43,975 bases of DNA from positions 1 to 43,975 of the forward strand of contig JAHFOJ010000005.1 in the NCBI GenBank assembly GCA_023266875.1. The letters run 5' to 3'. Made by a program: the position numbers and the translations under genes. The notes below the pieces were generated by a model. The model was given only the letters and a program-made list of their open reading frames with translations, ran no database searches and was not told the DNA's origin. The stretch comes from Candidatus Giovannonibacteria bacterium. Its GTDB lineage: Bacteria > Patescibacteriota > Minisyncoccia > JACPKW01 > UBA11713. Positions 31,296-40,280 of this stretch are shown in pieces. Positions within the stretch are counted from its first letter, which is position 1, and each line of letters opens with the position of its first letter.

Positions 31296-33755
31296 ATGGC
31301 CGATAAAGATAAAAAAGAAATCATTATAAGGGAGCCGGAAAAGACCGACATCGTTTTAGAAATGAGAAAGTCTTATTTGGATTACGCGATGAGCGTGATT
31401 GTTTCGCGCGCGCTGCCGGATGTCCGGGACGGGCTCAAGCCCGTGCACAGGAGAATTTTGTGGGCCATGTGGGAAAACAGCAATACCGCCTCATCAAAAA
31501 CTCGGAAATCTGCAAATACGGTTGGATATGTTATGGGGAAATACCACCCGCACGGCGATTCCGCTATTTACGATTCGCTCGTGCGCATGGCCCAGGATTT
31601 TTCTCTCCGCTATCCGTTAATACAAGGACAGGGAAATTTCGGATCAATTGACGGTGACAACGCCGCCGCCATGCGCTACACAGAAGCGCGACTTTCCCGC
31701 ATATCGGATGAAATGCTTAGAGATATCGAAAAAGAAACTGTTGACTGGCGTCCAAACTATGACGATACGACCAAAGAACCGGTTGTTCTTCCGGCGGCCA
31801 TCCCCAATTTGCTTCTAAACGGGCAGACAGGAATCGCCGTGGGCATGGCAACTAACATACCGCCTCACAATTTAAAAGAAGTCATAGACGCAGCCTCTCA
31901 TCTCCTTGATCATTCGAAAGCCACCACGGAAGACCTGATGAATTTCGTAAAAGGGCCGGATTTTCCTACCGGAGGAATCGCATTTTCTAAAAAAGATCTC
32001 GCGGCCGCCTATGGAACCGGCAGAGGCGCCGTTGTCACGCGAGGCGAGACTGAAATATTTGAAAAATCAAAAGGACACTTTCAAATTTTAATCTCATCTA
32101 TCCCATATCAAGTGAATAAAGCTGAACTAATAATAAAAATGGCGGATTTAGTCCATGAAAAAAGGATTGAAGGCATCCGCGATATACGTGATGAATCTGA
32201 CAAATCCGGACTGTCGATCGCGATTGACCTGAAAAACGACGCGGTGCCTGAAAAAATCCTAAACAGTCTTTATAGATACACAGAACTCGAAAAATCATTT
32301 CATTTCAACATGATCGCGCTAGTCGACGGCATTATGCCGCAAGTTCTTTCGCTTAAAGCTATTTTGGAGAATTTCATTTCTCATAGAAAAGTTGTTGTCG
32401 AGCGAAGAGCCAAATTCGATCTTAAAAAAGCCGAAGAACGGGCGCATGTCCTCGAAGGGCTCGCGCGCGCCCTTGACCACATTGACGCAGTAATCAAGAC
32501 CATTAAGGCATCGCGCGACCGCGACGTGGCGCGGGAGAATTTGATGAAAAAATTTGATCTTACCGAAATTCAGGCATCCGCAATTCTGGAAATGCGCCTT
32601 CAGACTCTCGCGGGGCTCGAACGCCAGAAAATTTCCGACGAACTAAAAGAAAAACAAAAACTTATCCGTGACCTAAAAGCGCTTCTTAAAGACCCGACAA
32701 AAATAGCTGCTCTTATAAAAGAAGAACTCGCCAAAATCAAAGAAAAATACGGGGATGAGCGAAAAACAAAAATTGTCGCGGGCGAAATTAAAACTTTTTC
32801 GATGGAAGATTTGATTCCGGAACGAGAAACGGTTGTTGTATTAACTCAAGGCGGATACATCAAAAGAGTAAACCCTGAAGAATATAGAACCCAAAGGCGC
32901 GGCGGGAAAGGGATAATCGGTCTTGAAACCAAAGAAGAGGATGTTGTTGAAAACTTTCTCGCCGCCCAAACTCACGATGATTTATTGTTTTTCACGTCGA
33001 GAGGAAAAGTTTTTCAGACAAAAATGTATGAAATCCCCGAAGGCAAGCGAGTTTCTAAAGGAAAGGCTGTGGTAAATTTTCTCCCGATAAGCGCTGAGGA
33101 ACGAATTACTTCGATGCTCGCCGTTCCCAAAGCCAAAAAGGGCGAGAGCGTATCTTTTGTCATGGTTACCGAAGCGGGCATAATCAAAAAAGTTGGCGCG
33201 GAGCATTTCAAAGACGTTCGCAGATCCGGAATCATCGCGATCAAACTTCAAAAAAATGATCTGTTGCGATGGGTTTTGATAGCGGAAAAAGGAGATCATA
33301 TAATTCTTGCTACGCGCAAGGGTCAAGCTATCCGCTTTAAAGAAACAGACGCGAGACAAATGGGAAGAGCGGCGCAGGGCGTTCGCGCGATGCGGCTTAA
33401 GAAAGGAGATATTCTCGTCGGCGCAGACGCGATAAAAGGAAATGAAAAAGAGGCAGAACTATTGGTTGTCTCGGAGTTGGGATACGGCAAAAAAACTAAC
33501 ATCAAAGAATATAGGATCCAAAAGAGAGGCGGCTCGGGCATAAAAACCGCCAAGATTACTTCAAAAACAGGCAATTTAGTCACGGCGAAAATAGTAAATG
33601 CCGGAGAATACGAGGGCCTGATCGCAATATCTAAAAAAGGGCAGGCAATCCGCACCCGGCTCGAAGAAATCCACGCTCATGGGCGCGCGACCCAAGGAGT
33701 ACGCATTATGAAGCTTGGTTCAAAAGACTCTCTCGCCTCCATAACATGCTTATAA
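31296..33755 (+). CDS. gyrA: DNA gyrase subunit A
   Basis: The 819-residue subunit breaks and rejoins DNA. The quinolone-determining region reads [20 protein letters not shown] with the usual serine and aspartate, the catalytic tyrosine is in [11 protein letters not shown] (near residue 128), and the GyrA box QRRGGKG (near 532) identifies gyrase rather than topoisomerase IV. The C-terminal pinwheel repeats follow and the protein ends without the long acidic tail. Length fits the family. The methyltransferase start directly follows its stop. Confidence 0.96.
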   Translation: MADKDKKEIIIREPEKTDIVLEMRKSYLDYAMSVIVSRALPDVRDGLKPVHRRILWAMWENSNTASSKTRKSANTVGYVMGKYHPHGDSAIYDSLVRMAQDFSLRYPLIQGQGNFGSIDGDNAAAMRYTEARLSRISDEMLRDIEKETVDWRPNYDDTTKEPVVLPAAIPNLLLNGQTGIAVGMATNIPPHNLKEVIDAASHLLDHSKATTEDLMNFVKGPDFPTGGIAFSKKDLAAAYGTGRGAVVTRGETEIFEKSKGHFQILISSIPYQVNKAELIIKMADLVHEKRIEGIRDIRDESDKSGLSIAIDLKNDAVPEKILNSLYRYTELEKSFHFNMIALVDGIMPQVLSLKAILENFISHRKVVVERRAKFDLKKAEERAHVLEGLARALDHIDAVIKTIKASRDRDVARENLMKKFDLTEIQASAILEMRLQTLAGLERQKISDELKEKQKLIRDLKALLKDPTKIAALIKEELAKIKEKYGDERKTKIVAGEIKTFSMEDLIPERETVVVLTQGGYIKRVNPEEYRTQRRGGKGIIGLETKEEDVVENFLAAQTHDDLLFFTSRGKVFQTKMYEIPEGKRVSKGKAVVNFLPISAEERITSMLAVPKAKKGESVSFVMVTEAGIIKKVGAEHFKDVRRSGIIAIKLQKNDLLRWVLIAEKGDHIILATRKGQAIRFKETDARQMGRAAQGVRAMRLKKGDILVGADAIKGNEKEAELLVVSELGYGKKTNIKEYRIQKRGGSGIKTAKITSKTGNLVTAKIVNAGEYEGLIAISKKGQAIRTRLEEIHAHGRATQGVRIMKLGSKDSLASITCL

Positions 33756-34292
33756 ATGAATTTTGCCGAACCTGAAAAAATAATTGAAGTTCTCGACATC
33801 ATCCCGGGCTTAAGCGCGGTTGATTTCGGGTGCGGCGCGGGATTTTACACAATTGCTCTCGCGCGCGCTTGCGGCTCACAAGGAAAAGTCTACGCTCTCG
33901 ACATTAGAAAAGAAATGCTTGAAATGGTCCGTTCCAAGGCGCGCACTTTCAGGCTCACGAATATCGAAACATTTTGGACAGATCTTGAAAAACCGCACGC
34001 ATCGAATCTCAAAGACCAGTCAATGGATATCGCCATCATCTCAAACGTTCTTTTCCAGATAGAAAATAAGGAAAATTTGGCAAGCGAGGCCGCGAGGATA
34101 CTCAAACCCGCAGGCAAGCTCTTATTGGTGGAATGGGCGGAAGAAGAGCGCCCCATTGGCCCGCCTATAAAATTCCGTATCAACCGAAACGAAGCGGAAA
34201 GCCTATTTCTGAAAGCAAATCTAATCCTTGACCGGGAAATCAGCGCGGGCGAACATCATTACGGCCTCTTATTCAAAAAATCTGTTCATTAG
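33756..34292 (+). CDS. Class I SAM-dependent methyltransferase
   Basis: The 178-residue protein has motif I VDFGCGAGFYTIALARA, the acidic ribose-binding ALDIRKEMLEMV, and IAIISNVLFQIENKENLASEAARILKPAGKLLLVEW (motifs IV-V), as in UbiE-like enzymes. Its ATG directly abuts the gyrA stop (TAAATG), so it is in the same operon and probably translationally coupled. Substrate unknown. Confidence 0.88.
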   Translation: MNFAEPEKIIEVLDIIPGLSAVDFGCGAGFYTIALARACGSQGKVYALDIRKEMLEMVRSKARTFRLTNIETFWTDLEKPHASNLKDQSMDIAIISNVLFQIENKENLASEAARILKPAGKLLLVEWAEEERPIGPPIKFRINRNEAESLFLKANLILDREISAGEHHYGLLFKKSVH

Positions 34293-34324
34293 AATTTTTT
34301 GCCGCTCCGCGTTAAACTGTAAAT

Positions 34325-35620
34325 ATGCAGGCAAGCAAAGTGCAGATAGGAATAATCATTTTGGCTTTGGTTTTGACTTTTGTCGCTATTTTGGTGTTCT
34401 CGGGCGTGCTCCCTGGCATCCGCCCGTCTGGATCGACTGAAAAAGCCACTCTCAAAATCTGGGGGCCTATCCCAAAAGAGGAAATTTCAGAAATTATTTC
34501 AGACGCGCAAAAAAGCTTATACAACATAACACTTGAATATTCGCAAAGAAATTCGGCGTCAATTGAAAGTGATTACGTAAGCGCGATTGCATCCGGACAA
34601 GGGCCGGACATTGTCATCTTGCCTTCTGATTCCATAATAAGGCAGTCTGGGACGCTTTTCCCCTTATCAGAAATGATAACAAAGCGCGATTTCCAAGATA
34701 CCTTCGCCGATGCGGCAGGCATTCTCGATGTCACGGGAATAATTTACGGTCTGCCCCTCACGATTGATCCATTGATACTTTATTGGAATAAAGACATGTT
34801 CCAAAGCGCGTCAATTTCCAGATCGCCCGGAGCTTGGGACGAATTCGTCGCAGACGCGAAAGCGCTTACTAAAATAGACTCGTCCGGAAACATAATCCAG
34901 TCAGGAGCCGCCTTGGGGCTTTTTTCAAACATTTCTCATCCGAAAGAAATTCTCTCGGCGCTTGCTATGCAGGCGGGCGACCCGATTGTCGAGCGCGCCA
35001 CGCTCAATGCAACCTTGGGAGACACGCCCAGCAATCAGGCCTCAGCCATGGAGAACGCACTTCGTTTCTACACTGAATTTGCGGGCCAAAATAAAGCTTC
35101 TTTTTCATGGTCACCTTCGCTTCCAAAAGACATCGGGCTTTTTGAGCGCGGAGACCTTGCCATGTATTTCGGGTTTGCATCAGAAGCGATGCAGATACGG
35201 GATGCGAATCCACACTTGAATTTCGATGTCGCAAGCATTCCTCAAATTCGCGGATTATCTCTAAAAATTACTTTCGGAAGATTTCTCTACCTCGCTATTT
35301 CCAAATCCGGCGCGCACATCGCCGCTTCTTGGTCCTCATCCCAGAAACTGACCGACAAATACGCGCTGCAAAAGCTGGCAGACCATACCTCCCTGCCTCC
35401 GTCGAGGCGCGATCTTCTGCAAACCATCCAAAAAGATCCGATAAAAGCGATTTTCTGGCAGGAGGCCGTCCGTAGCCGGAACTGGCTTGACGCCAATCCA
35501 CAAACCACTTCGGATATTTTCCGCGATATGGTAAACTCTGTTTATAGCGGATCTAAAACAATAAATGAAGCAGTTCGCGACGCTTCCGTCAAATTCAAAT
35601 CGCTCTATCAATCGCGATAG
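34325..35620 (+). CDS. ABC-type extracellular solute-binding protein, family 1
   Basis: The 431-residue protein begins with an uncleaved-looking signal anchor (VQIGIIILALVLTFVAILVF) and continues ATLKIWGPIPKEEISEII, YVSAIASGQGPDIVILPSDS and GIIYGLPLTIDPLILYWNKDMF, the pattern of sugar-type (MalE-like) binding proteins. No lipobox cysteine is seen, so it may stay membrane-anchored. No matching permease is adjacent; the importer at 3.5-4.9 kb is of another class. It overlaps the next frame if that uses its most upstream start. Confidence 0.85.
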   Translation: MQASKVQIGIIILALVLTFVAILVFSGVLPGIRPSGSTEKATLKIWGPIPKEEISEIISDAQKSLYNITLEYSQRNSASIESDYVSAIASGQGPDIVILPSDSIIRQSGTLFPLSEMITKRDFQDTFADAAGILDVTGIIYGLPLTIDPLILYWNKDMFQSASISRSPGAWDEFVADAKALTKIDSSGNIIQSGAALGLFSNISHPKEILSALAMQAGDPIVERATLNATLGDTPSNQASAMENALRFYTEFAGQNKASFSWSPSLPKDIGLFERGDLAMYFGFASEAMQIRDANPHLNFDVASIPQIRGLSLKITFGRFLYLAISKSGAHIAASWSSSQKLTDKYALQKLADHTSLPPSRRDLLQTIQKDPIKAIFWQEAVRSRNWLDANPQTTSDIFRDMVNSVYSGSKTINEAVRDASVKFKSLYQSR

Positions 35621-36530
35621 CAAAATCAATTTAATATACGGGCCTGCCGTTCTTTTCGGAATGGCCTTTTTATTTTTAATCTTAGTTCCCCTTCTCGCGC
35701 GAGCCCAAGCCCCGCTCGTTCCTTGTAACGGCGTGGATTGCAATGTCTGTCATCTGTATGAAGGCACGAGGCGAATGATGAATTTCTTGCTTTACGATAT
35801 TACCCTTCCCATGTTTGTGGTCGCGATTTTATGGGGCGGCTTTTTATGGTTAACATCCGGCGGGTCGGAGCAGAGAGTATCACAAGGCAAACAAATTCTA
35901 GGTTACGCCCTTACCGGCTTTCTTATCGCCTTCGGCGCGTGGGTCATTGTAAACACTCTCCTAGATACTCTCGGATTTAAAATCCCGGGCAGAGGCAATT
36001 GGAATGATACAAGCATTTGCTCTGAATTGGATTCAGTAAACGCGAGGGTAAGTGCGCCGTCGGCAACTGGACCAACATCCGCAGGAACAGCTCCAAGCAC
36101 CGGCGGAGCAAGCTTAAGCGAAGTTGCCGCTCGGAACTTTCTCGCCCAGAACGGAATCACCGGACTTAAAAACCCATGCCCTGCGGGAGTGGCATATCAA
36201 AATGTTACGGGTGGATGCACGTCGCTTGACGGGATGAAACAAAGCACGCTTGACGCGGTGGTTGCTTTTAAAGATGCTTGCGTTCAATACAACGCGGGAT
36301 GCGCCGTTAAAATAACTGGAGGCTCGGAATTGGGGCATGCTACCGGGGTAGCAAGCCACGCTACTGGCGATAAAGTTGATATTGCCGCAACTCCAATAGT
36401 AACTTCCTTCATTCGAAGCACATACACGCCGGCAGGCACCAGACCCGACGGAGCAGCTCTTTATAAGAGCTCAAACGGCATTATATTCGCGGATGAAGGG
36501 AACCATATAGACACCACTGTCCCAATCTAG
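35565..36530 (+). CDS. VirB2/TrbC-like pilin domain fused to an M15-like peptidase domain
   Basis: The frame gives up to 321 residues. A signal/anchor helix (FGMAFLFLILVPLLARAQA) is followed by a two-span TrbC-like region: NFLLYDITLPMFVVAILWGG, SEQRVSQGKQILGYALTGFL and IAFGAWVIVNTLLDTLG. A Ser/Thr/Gly/Ala linker (about residues 165-190) leads to a C-terminal domain with SHATGDKVDIA and a final GNHID, the H-x6-D and late H spacing of peptidase M15/VanY-like zinc enzymes. The ATG at 35565 lies inside the upstream gene with no ribosome binding site; ATG 35661 would remove part of the signal segment, so the start is uncertain. Confidence 0.7.
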   Translation: MKQFATLPSNSNRSINRDSKINLIYGPAVLFGMAFLFLILVPLLARAQAPLVPCNGVDCNVCHLYEGTRRMMNFLLYDITLPMFVVAILWGGFLWLTSGGSEQRVSQGKQILGYALTGFLIAFGAWVIVNTLLDTLGFKIPGRGNWNDTSICSELDSVNARVSAPSATGPTSAGTAPSTGGASLSEVAARNFLAQNGITGLKNPCPAGVAYQNVTGGCTSLDGMKQSTLDAVVAFKDACVQYNAGCAVKITGGSELGHATGVASHATGDKVDIAATPIVTSFIRSTYTPAGTRPDGAALYKSSNGIIFADEGNHIDTTVPI

Positions 36531-36602
36531 TTTTTTCCTTTTACTTTATTATGTCGCGTATCATAATGAATCTAGCTAAGCAATTGCGGTCTCAACCATC
36601 TC

Positions 36603-37340
36603 ATGTCCAAAAATAGAAAGAAAATAGCAATCACATATATAGTAATAGGCCTTATAGTTTTAAGAGTTGCCTTTCGTGAATTTCCCGCGCGAGCGATCTT
36701 TGAATCGCGCCCGATTATTGCCCAAAATAACACCGAAGGAAGCATTGAGTTAGACGCTTCGGGGTTTCATAAACCAAATGATAATAGATCTACCCGCACA
36801 GCAGGAACCAGAGGCACATCTAGCTCAAGCGGAACAGCTGGGACTGGGAATATCCCTTCCGGACTCGGGACTACTACCGGGACTACTACACAGACTGGCG
36901 GCAATAGTTCAACCACAAACACGCAAATTGTTCCTCTTTCAGAAAGGTTAAGTCACCGAGACGCTTGCGGACTCTTGGCTAGAGTCGGCATTGATTTATT
37001 TTCGAGTACTCGTAATTTAAATTGTTCCGACACAAGCAGCAGAATAAGCCTCGAAGGAGCCCCAGCGACCGCTATACAGAAACTTATACAACTTGCTAAG
37101 GACTGCAAGTGTTCATTTGACCTCATGGGAGGTACTGAAACATCTATTCATGGCCCAAACACTGAACACGGCCCGGGAAAAAGCGCATTTGATCTAAAAA
37201 TAAAAGGGAATACAACCTATGCCAAATTAGAAACCGCGGTGAGAAAAGCCGGCTGGAGTTTAGAATGTGATACATTCGGGAAAGAATCACCCGTCCCTTG
37301 CTCAAGCACGGATATCAGATACATGCATATAAGGATTTAA
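36603..37340 (+). CDS. Membrane-anchored protein with M15-like C-terminal domain
   Basis: The 245 residues comprise a basic N-terminus and one membrane helix (IAITYIVIGLIVLRVAF), a low-complexity Gly/Thr/Ser linker (about residues 60-110), and a folded end. That end has EHGPGKSAFDLKIKG (H-x6-D metal motif) and a C-terminal YMHIRI, matching the histidine/aspartate pattern of the preceding protein. It may therefore act on peptidoglycan stem peptides at the surface, but the domain is divergent and activity is unproven. The start is ATG 36603. Confidence 0.65.
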   Translation: MSKNRKKIAITYIVIGLIVLRVAFREFPARAIFESRPIIAQNNTEGSIELDASGFHKPNDNRSTRTAGTRGTSSSSGTAGTGNIPSGLGTTTGTTTQTGGNSSTTNTQIVPLSERLSHRDACGLLARVGIDLFSSTRNLNCSDTSSRISLEGAPATAIQKLIQLAKDCKCSFDLMGGTETSIHGPNTEHGPGKSAFDLKIKGNTTYAKLETAVRKAGWSLECDTFGKESPVPCSSTDIRYMHIRI

Positions 37341-37347
37341 TTTCACT

Positions 37348-38634
37348 CTAGAACTGATAGCAGTGGGAATCTGCTGCGTCTATTTGACCATCGCGGTCAT
37401 TGTCTATGCCGTCAGCGCATTCTAATATTCTGATTCTGCCGTCCGCTGCCGGAGGAAAAGTTTTATCGGCTTGTATAATAAGGTCTTGAGCCGCGGCATC
37501 TCCAATGATCGGCTTAAGGTCGGCAACATTTGCCTGAACCGAACTAAAATTTACCCTCAAGGCCGAGATAATCGCCCCCTTCATAGCCGCTTGATCCTGA
37601 GTCGAAAGCGAAGAAAAATTTGTGTTTACTGTCCCCCCTAAAACTGCTTCTATAAAACTGTCCTGTGAATAGTCGTTCAACCCGTCAATTGCCGCTGCAT
37701 AATCTTGGGCATTTGCATTTGTAGTGCCTGCAATAGCTGTAGCAGAACCAAAAATACTTGACGCGAAACCGGCCATTGGGCCGCTAATAAACCCTGCATC
37801 AATCAGACCAGCTGCTCTCGCCGCCGAGATAAGCGCACTTGCTATTGTACTAGCCGGGAAAGGCGCGCCGAGAAGCCCAACCTGAACTAAATCAAAAAAG
37901 GTCCCCAAATTCAGACCAAATTCGGCATAGCCCGGAGGAGGCGGCGATATTTCTCCAATTGCGACTCCAACCGCCGCTGTTTGAGCTGCTGCTGCTGCGT
38001 TATTAGCATAACCCTGAGCCGCTTGGGCTGCTGGAGAATCTGGGTCAAGATCCTGAGCCATAGTAGCTACCTCTTGGGCTATCGCCGCATAACCTCTTGC
38101 CTCATCAACACCGATTTGGGTCCCTTTAGCCGCTGAAATCGCAGTCATTTCATTTAAGTCTCTGGCTGTTTCCGCAAAAGAGGCTGCAAGCGCACTTGGA
38201 TCAGATGGCGGCCCAGGAGTGAGAGTTGATGTATCAACTTGAGGATCTAAAGCTTCAAAATCAATTACTCCGTAATCATTAATACCAGCGGGGTCAGCGG
38301 CAGCGGGATCAAAGCCGCCTAAGGAAAATCCGGAAGATTCTTCGCCTGTGGTGCCTGAGCTTGTATCTGCGTTGGAATCTCCATACCCACCAGAAGCAAA
38401 ACCAGATGTAAAAGCGCTATCAAATTCTGTAGAAGGGTCGAAGGAATAGTCATCGCCTATGGCACTTGCGTCTGCGCTAGCGTCTGCGCCTGCGCTAGCG
38501 TCTGCGTCTGCGCCTGCGCTATCGCCACCATCGCCACCATCTTGAGCATAAACATTAAGAAATTGAAAAGAAAAAACAAAAACAAGAATTAGGCACAGCG
38601 CCAGAGAAATAAATTTTGTTTTTGTGTTCTTCAC
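37348..38634 (-). CDS. Large secreted low-complexity (Ala/Asp/Ser-rich) protein
   Basis: The 428-residue protein has a signal peptide (KFISLALCLILVFVFSFQFL, cut near VYAQ), then a repetitive Asp/Ala/Ser tract (DGGDGGDSAGADADASAGAD onward), an Ala-rich helical middle, and a C-terminal ECADGIDNDRDGQIDAADSH, a short calcium-binding-like motif common at the ends of surface proteins. The start is GTG 38634, three bases after the upstream gene's stop, so the two are cotranscribed. Function unknown; a surface-layer or adhesin role is possible. Confidence 0.7.
   Translation of the reverse strand: MKNTKTKFISLALCLILVFVFSFQFLNVYAQDGGDGGDSAGADADASAGADASADASAIGDDYSFDPSTEFDSAFTSGFASGGYGDSNADTSSGTTGEESSGFSLGGFDPAAADPAGINDYGVIDFEALDPQVDTSTLTPGPPSDPSALAASFAETARDLNEMTAISAAKGTQIGVDEARGYAAIAQEVATMAQDLDPDSPAAQAAQGYANNAAAAAQTAAVGVAIGEISPPPPGYAEFGLNLGTFFDLVQVGLLGAPFPASTIASALISAARAAGLIDAGFISGPMAGFASSIFGSATAIAGTTNANAQDYAAAIDGLNDYSQDSFIEAVLGGTVNTNFSSLSTQDQAAMKGAIISALRVNFSSVQANVADLKPIIGDAAAQDLIIQADKTFPPAADGRIRILECADGIDNDRDGQIDAADSHCYQF
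38465..38548 (-). repeat. In-frame short tandem repeats (Gly/Asp/Ala/Ser codons)
   Basis: Imperfect repeats of 6-nt and 18-nt units (GCGTCT, GCGCCT, GCGCTA as read on plus, and CCACCATCG at one end). All units are multiples of three, so gain or loss changes the length of the surface tract without a frameshift. Confidence 0.75.
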
Positions 38635-38637
38635 AAT

Positions 38638-39738
38638 TTAAAACGGTACGCCGAATGTTTCATTTGGTATCTGCAGTAAAATGTGGTTAAACCACAGAGT
38701 ATCAATTGATTGTTTATCAACTTTTCCGTTCGCGATCTTCCTAGAGAAGGCCCCATCGCCGTTCGCAAGCGGGCTTTTTTGAAAATCAACGTTCTCTAAA
38801 ATCAGATATTGCATCAGTCCCTTCAATTCATTTATATATCTATCCTCTTTCGTGAAGTTATAAAGCGAAGCTAACAATTCGCCGCAGACAAGCCCCGGGT
38901 GTATTATCACTCCGTTTAACACATCCGATTTATTGAAATCTTTCGCATGCGCCGCGAGAGCCGCGCTTTCCGCAAAATCGCGCGCCGAATTCAAGTCATC
39001 TTTATTGCCAGTAAGGCTATAGACATACATCCCCCCCAAAGGTTCGAAACAGCTCGCCCTTGTTATAGATAGCGTATTTTCTTTATAAACCAGCTTGCTT
39101 TCTCGACTAAATAACGCGCCTCCATCATCAAAAACTTGCCTTGCGCGGGTGATATCGGCATCTTTCCCAGTTACTTTAGCCAACAACACAAATCTTTCCA
39201 GTTTTTGAATCCAAGTAACAAGATTCTGCGGCTTTATCCCAAAATCGTTTATTAAAAAAGCTCCTAATAGACTGACGTTAAATTTATAATCCGCATCGGC
39301 ATTCACGATCGCCGAAAAATTTCTCCTGCAAAGATCAGGTTTAATCTTGCATATCTGCACTTGATACAGCGTTTCGGCTATTTCCCTCTTTTTTATCTCA
39401 CGGTCATCGGCAGCCGCCGCCAGCAATCTTAAGTTTTGAATGTGCAAAGTCGGCAGGTAATAGGTCGAAAAAAGCTCCCCATCCCTGATTAGAATTTCCG
39501 GATTACATTTTGCTTGGCTACATAAAAAGTGCGGGCGCCAAAAATCGCCGTATCCCCTTCGATCCTTTTTTATAGCCACATTCTCTATAAAATTGTTACT
39601 AATTCGGGCTATTTCAAGCGCCGAAAGTGTGCTTTTAGTGCTTCGCCGGTCCCCAAAAAGCCCCCCTTGGTAAGCGAAATAAGCCGCCCCCGCAATAATA
39701 ACGACGAGTATTAGTATGAAAAGATTTTTATTAGTCAT
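38638..39738 (-). CDS. Membrane-anchored all-alpha protein, unknown function
   Basis: The 366-residue protein has an N-terminal anchor (LFILILVVIIAGAAYFAYQG) and an extracytoplasmic domain that looks fully helical. Segments such as YYLPTLHIQNLRLLAAAADD, GGMYVYSLTGNKDDLNSARD and LLASLYNFTKEDRYINELKG resemble the repeated hairpins of (alpha/alpha)6 barrels used by some glycan-active proteins. Several cysteines (CSQAKC, QICKIKPDLC) could form disulfides. No catalytic motif recognised. It leads the operon with the Ala/Asp-rich secreted protein. Confidence 0.65.
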   Translation of the reverse strand: MTNKNLFILILVVIIAGAAYFAYQGGLFGDRRSTKSTLSALEIARISNNFIENVAIKKDRRGYGDFWRPHFLCSQAKCNPEILIRDGELFSTYYLPTLHIQNLRLLAAAADDREIKKREIAETLYQVQICKIKPDLCRRNFSAIVNADADYKFNVSLLGAFLINDFGIKPQNLVTWIQKLERFVLLAKVTGKDADITRARQVFDDGGALFSRESKLVYKENTLSITRASCFEPLGGMYVYSLTGNKDDLNSARDFAESAALAAHAKDFNKSDVLNGVIIHPGLVCGELLASLYNFTKEDRYINELKGLMQYLILENVDFQKSPLANGDGAFSRKIANGKVDKQSIDTLWFNHILLQIPNETFGVPF

Positions 39739-39869
39739 AAGTTTATTTTATATGTTTTGCCGTACAAACAAAAGTTGATAAGAAAAAGTAATAATAATCA
39801 TTGCGACTCTCATTATAATAACACTTACTGGTTTTGTATCGCAATTTTCCCAATTTGTTCGACATTTAA

Positions 39870-40083
39870 TCCAAACTATCTATCAAACCAAGAAGCGCTC
39901 TTGAAGTTAAGAAACAAGATCCAGGAATAATAATTCATGATGCGACAGCTTGGAATAGAGGCCTCCCAGAGGCCATCGAAATTATCGAAGAAGTGATAAA
40001 AAAGGTGCAGAGCGCTAATATTGTGAAAAGTGTACCGAATCACAAAAAATATACTTTCTCATATGCATTATCCTTAATTCTAG
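39870..40083 (+). pseudogene. Fragment resembling the C-terminal end of a polysaccharide deacetylase
   Basis: An open frame without an upstream start encodes QDPGIIIHDATAWNRGLPEA and EIIEEVIKKVQSANIVKSV, reminiscent of the final strand (PGxIIxxHD) and last helix of NodB-type deacetylases. A TAA stands at 39867 and no complete gene can be built, so this is at best a remnant. It ends next to the duplicated regulatory sequence at 40087. Family assignment is weak. The rest of 39739-40280 shows only A/T-rich sequence and the repeat. Confidence 0.35.
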
Positions 40084-40086
40084 CCC

Positions 40087-40127
40087 TGTGGATAAGAAAT
40101 ATCAAAATATGTTACAATTTAAGCATT
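40087..40127 (+). repeat. Direct repeat, copy 1: DnaA-box/promoter-like sequence left of the Fic cassette
   Basis: 41 nt beginning TGTGGATAA (perfect complement of the DnaA box TTATCCACA) and containing TGTTACAAT, an extended -10-like element. It matches 41918-41958 at 38 of 41 positions. Confidence 0.85.
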
Positions 40128-40280
40128 AAATTGTATCTCTCAAATAAAAATGCGCATAAAATGTTATGCACAGAGCTATATGAACACCGTGACAAGCAAT
40201 TAAAGGCTTTTCTGCGCTAGCAGCTTGACTATCAGCTATAAACAGCTATAATCAGACATATAGGTTATAGCCTATTATTT

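Noticed and set aside
38465-38548. CRISPR-like repeat array
   Set aside because: The repeats are short, contiguous and in frame with a coding sequence; there are no spacers. No CRISPR array or cas gene is seen anywhere in the window.
39993-40220. 75-residue plus-strand frame
   Set aside because: Its first half continues a broken upstream frame and the rest is A/T-rich repeat sequence; no ribosome binding site. Treated as a gene fragment plus repeat.
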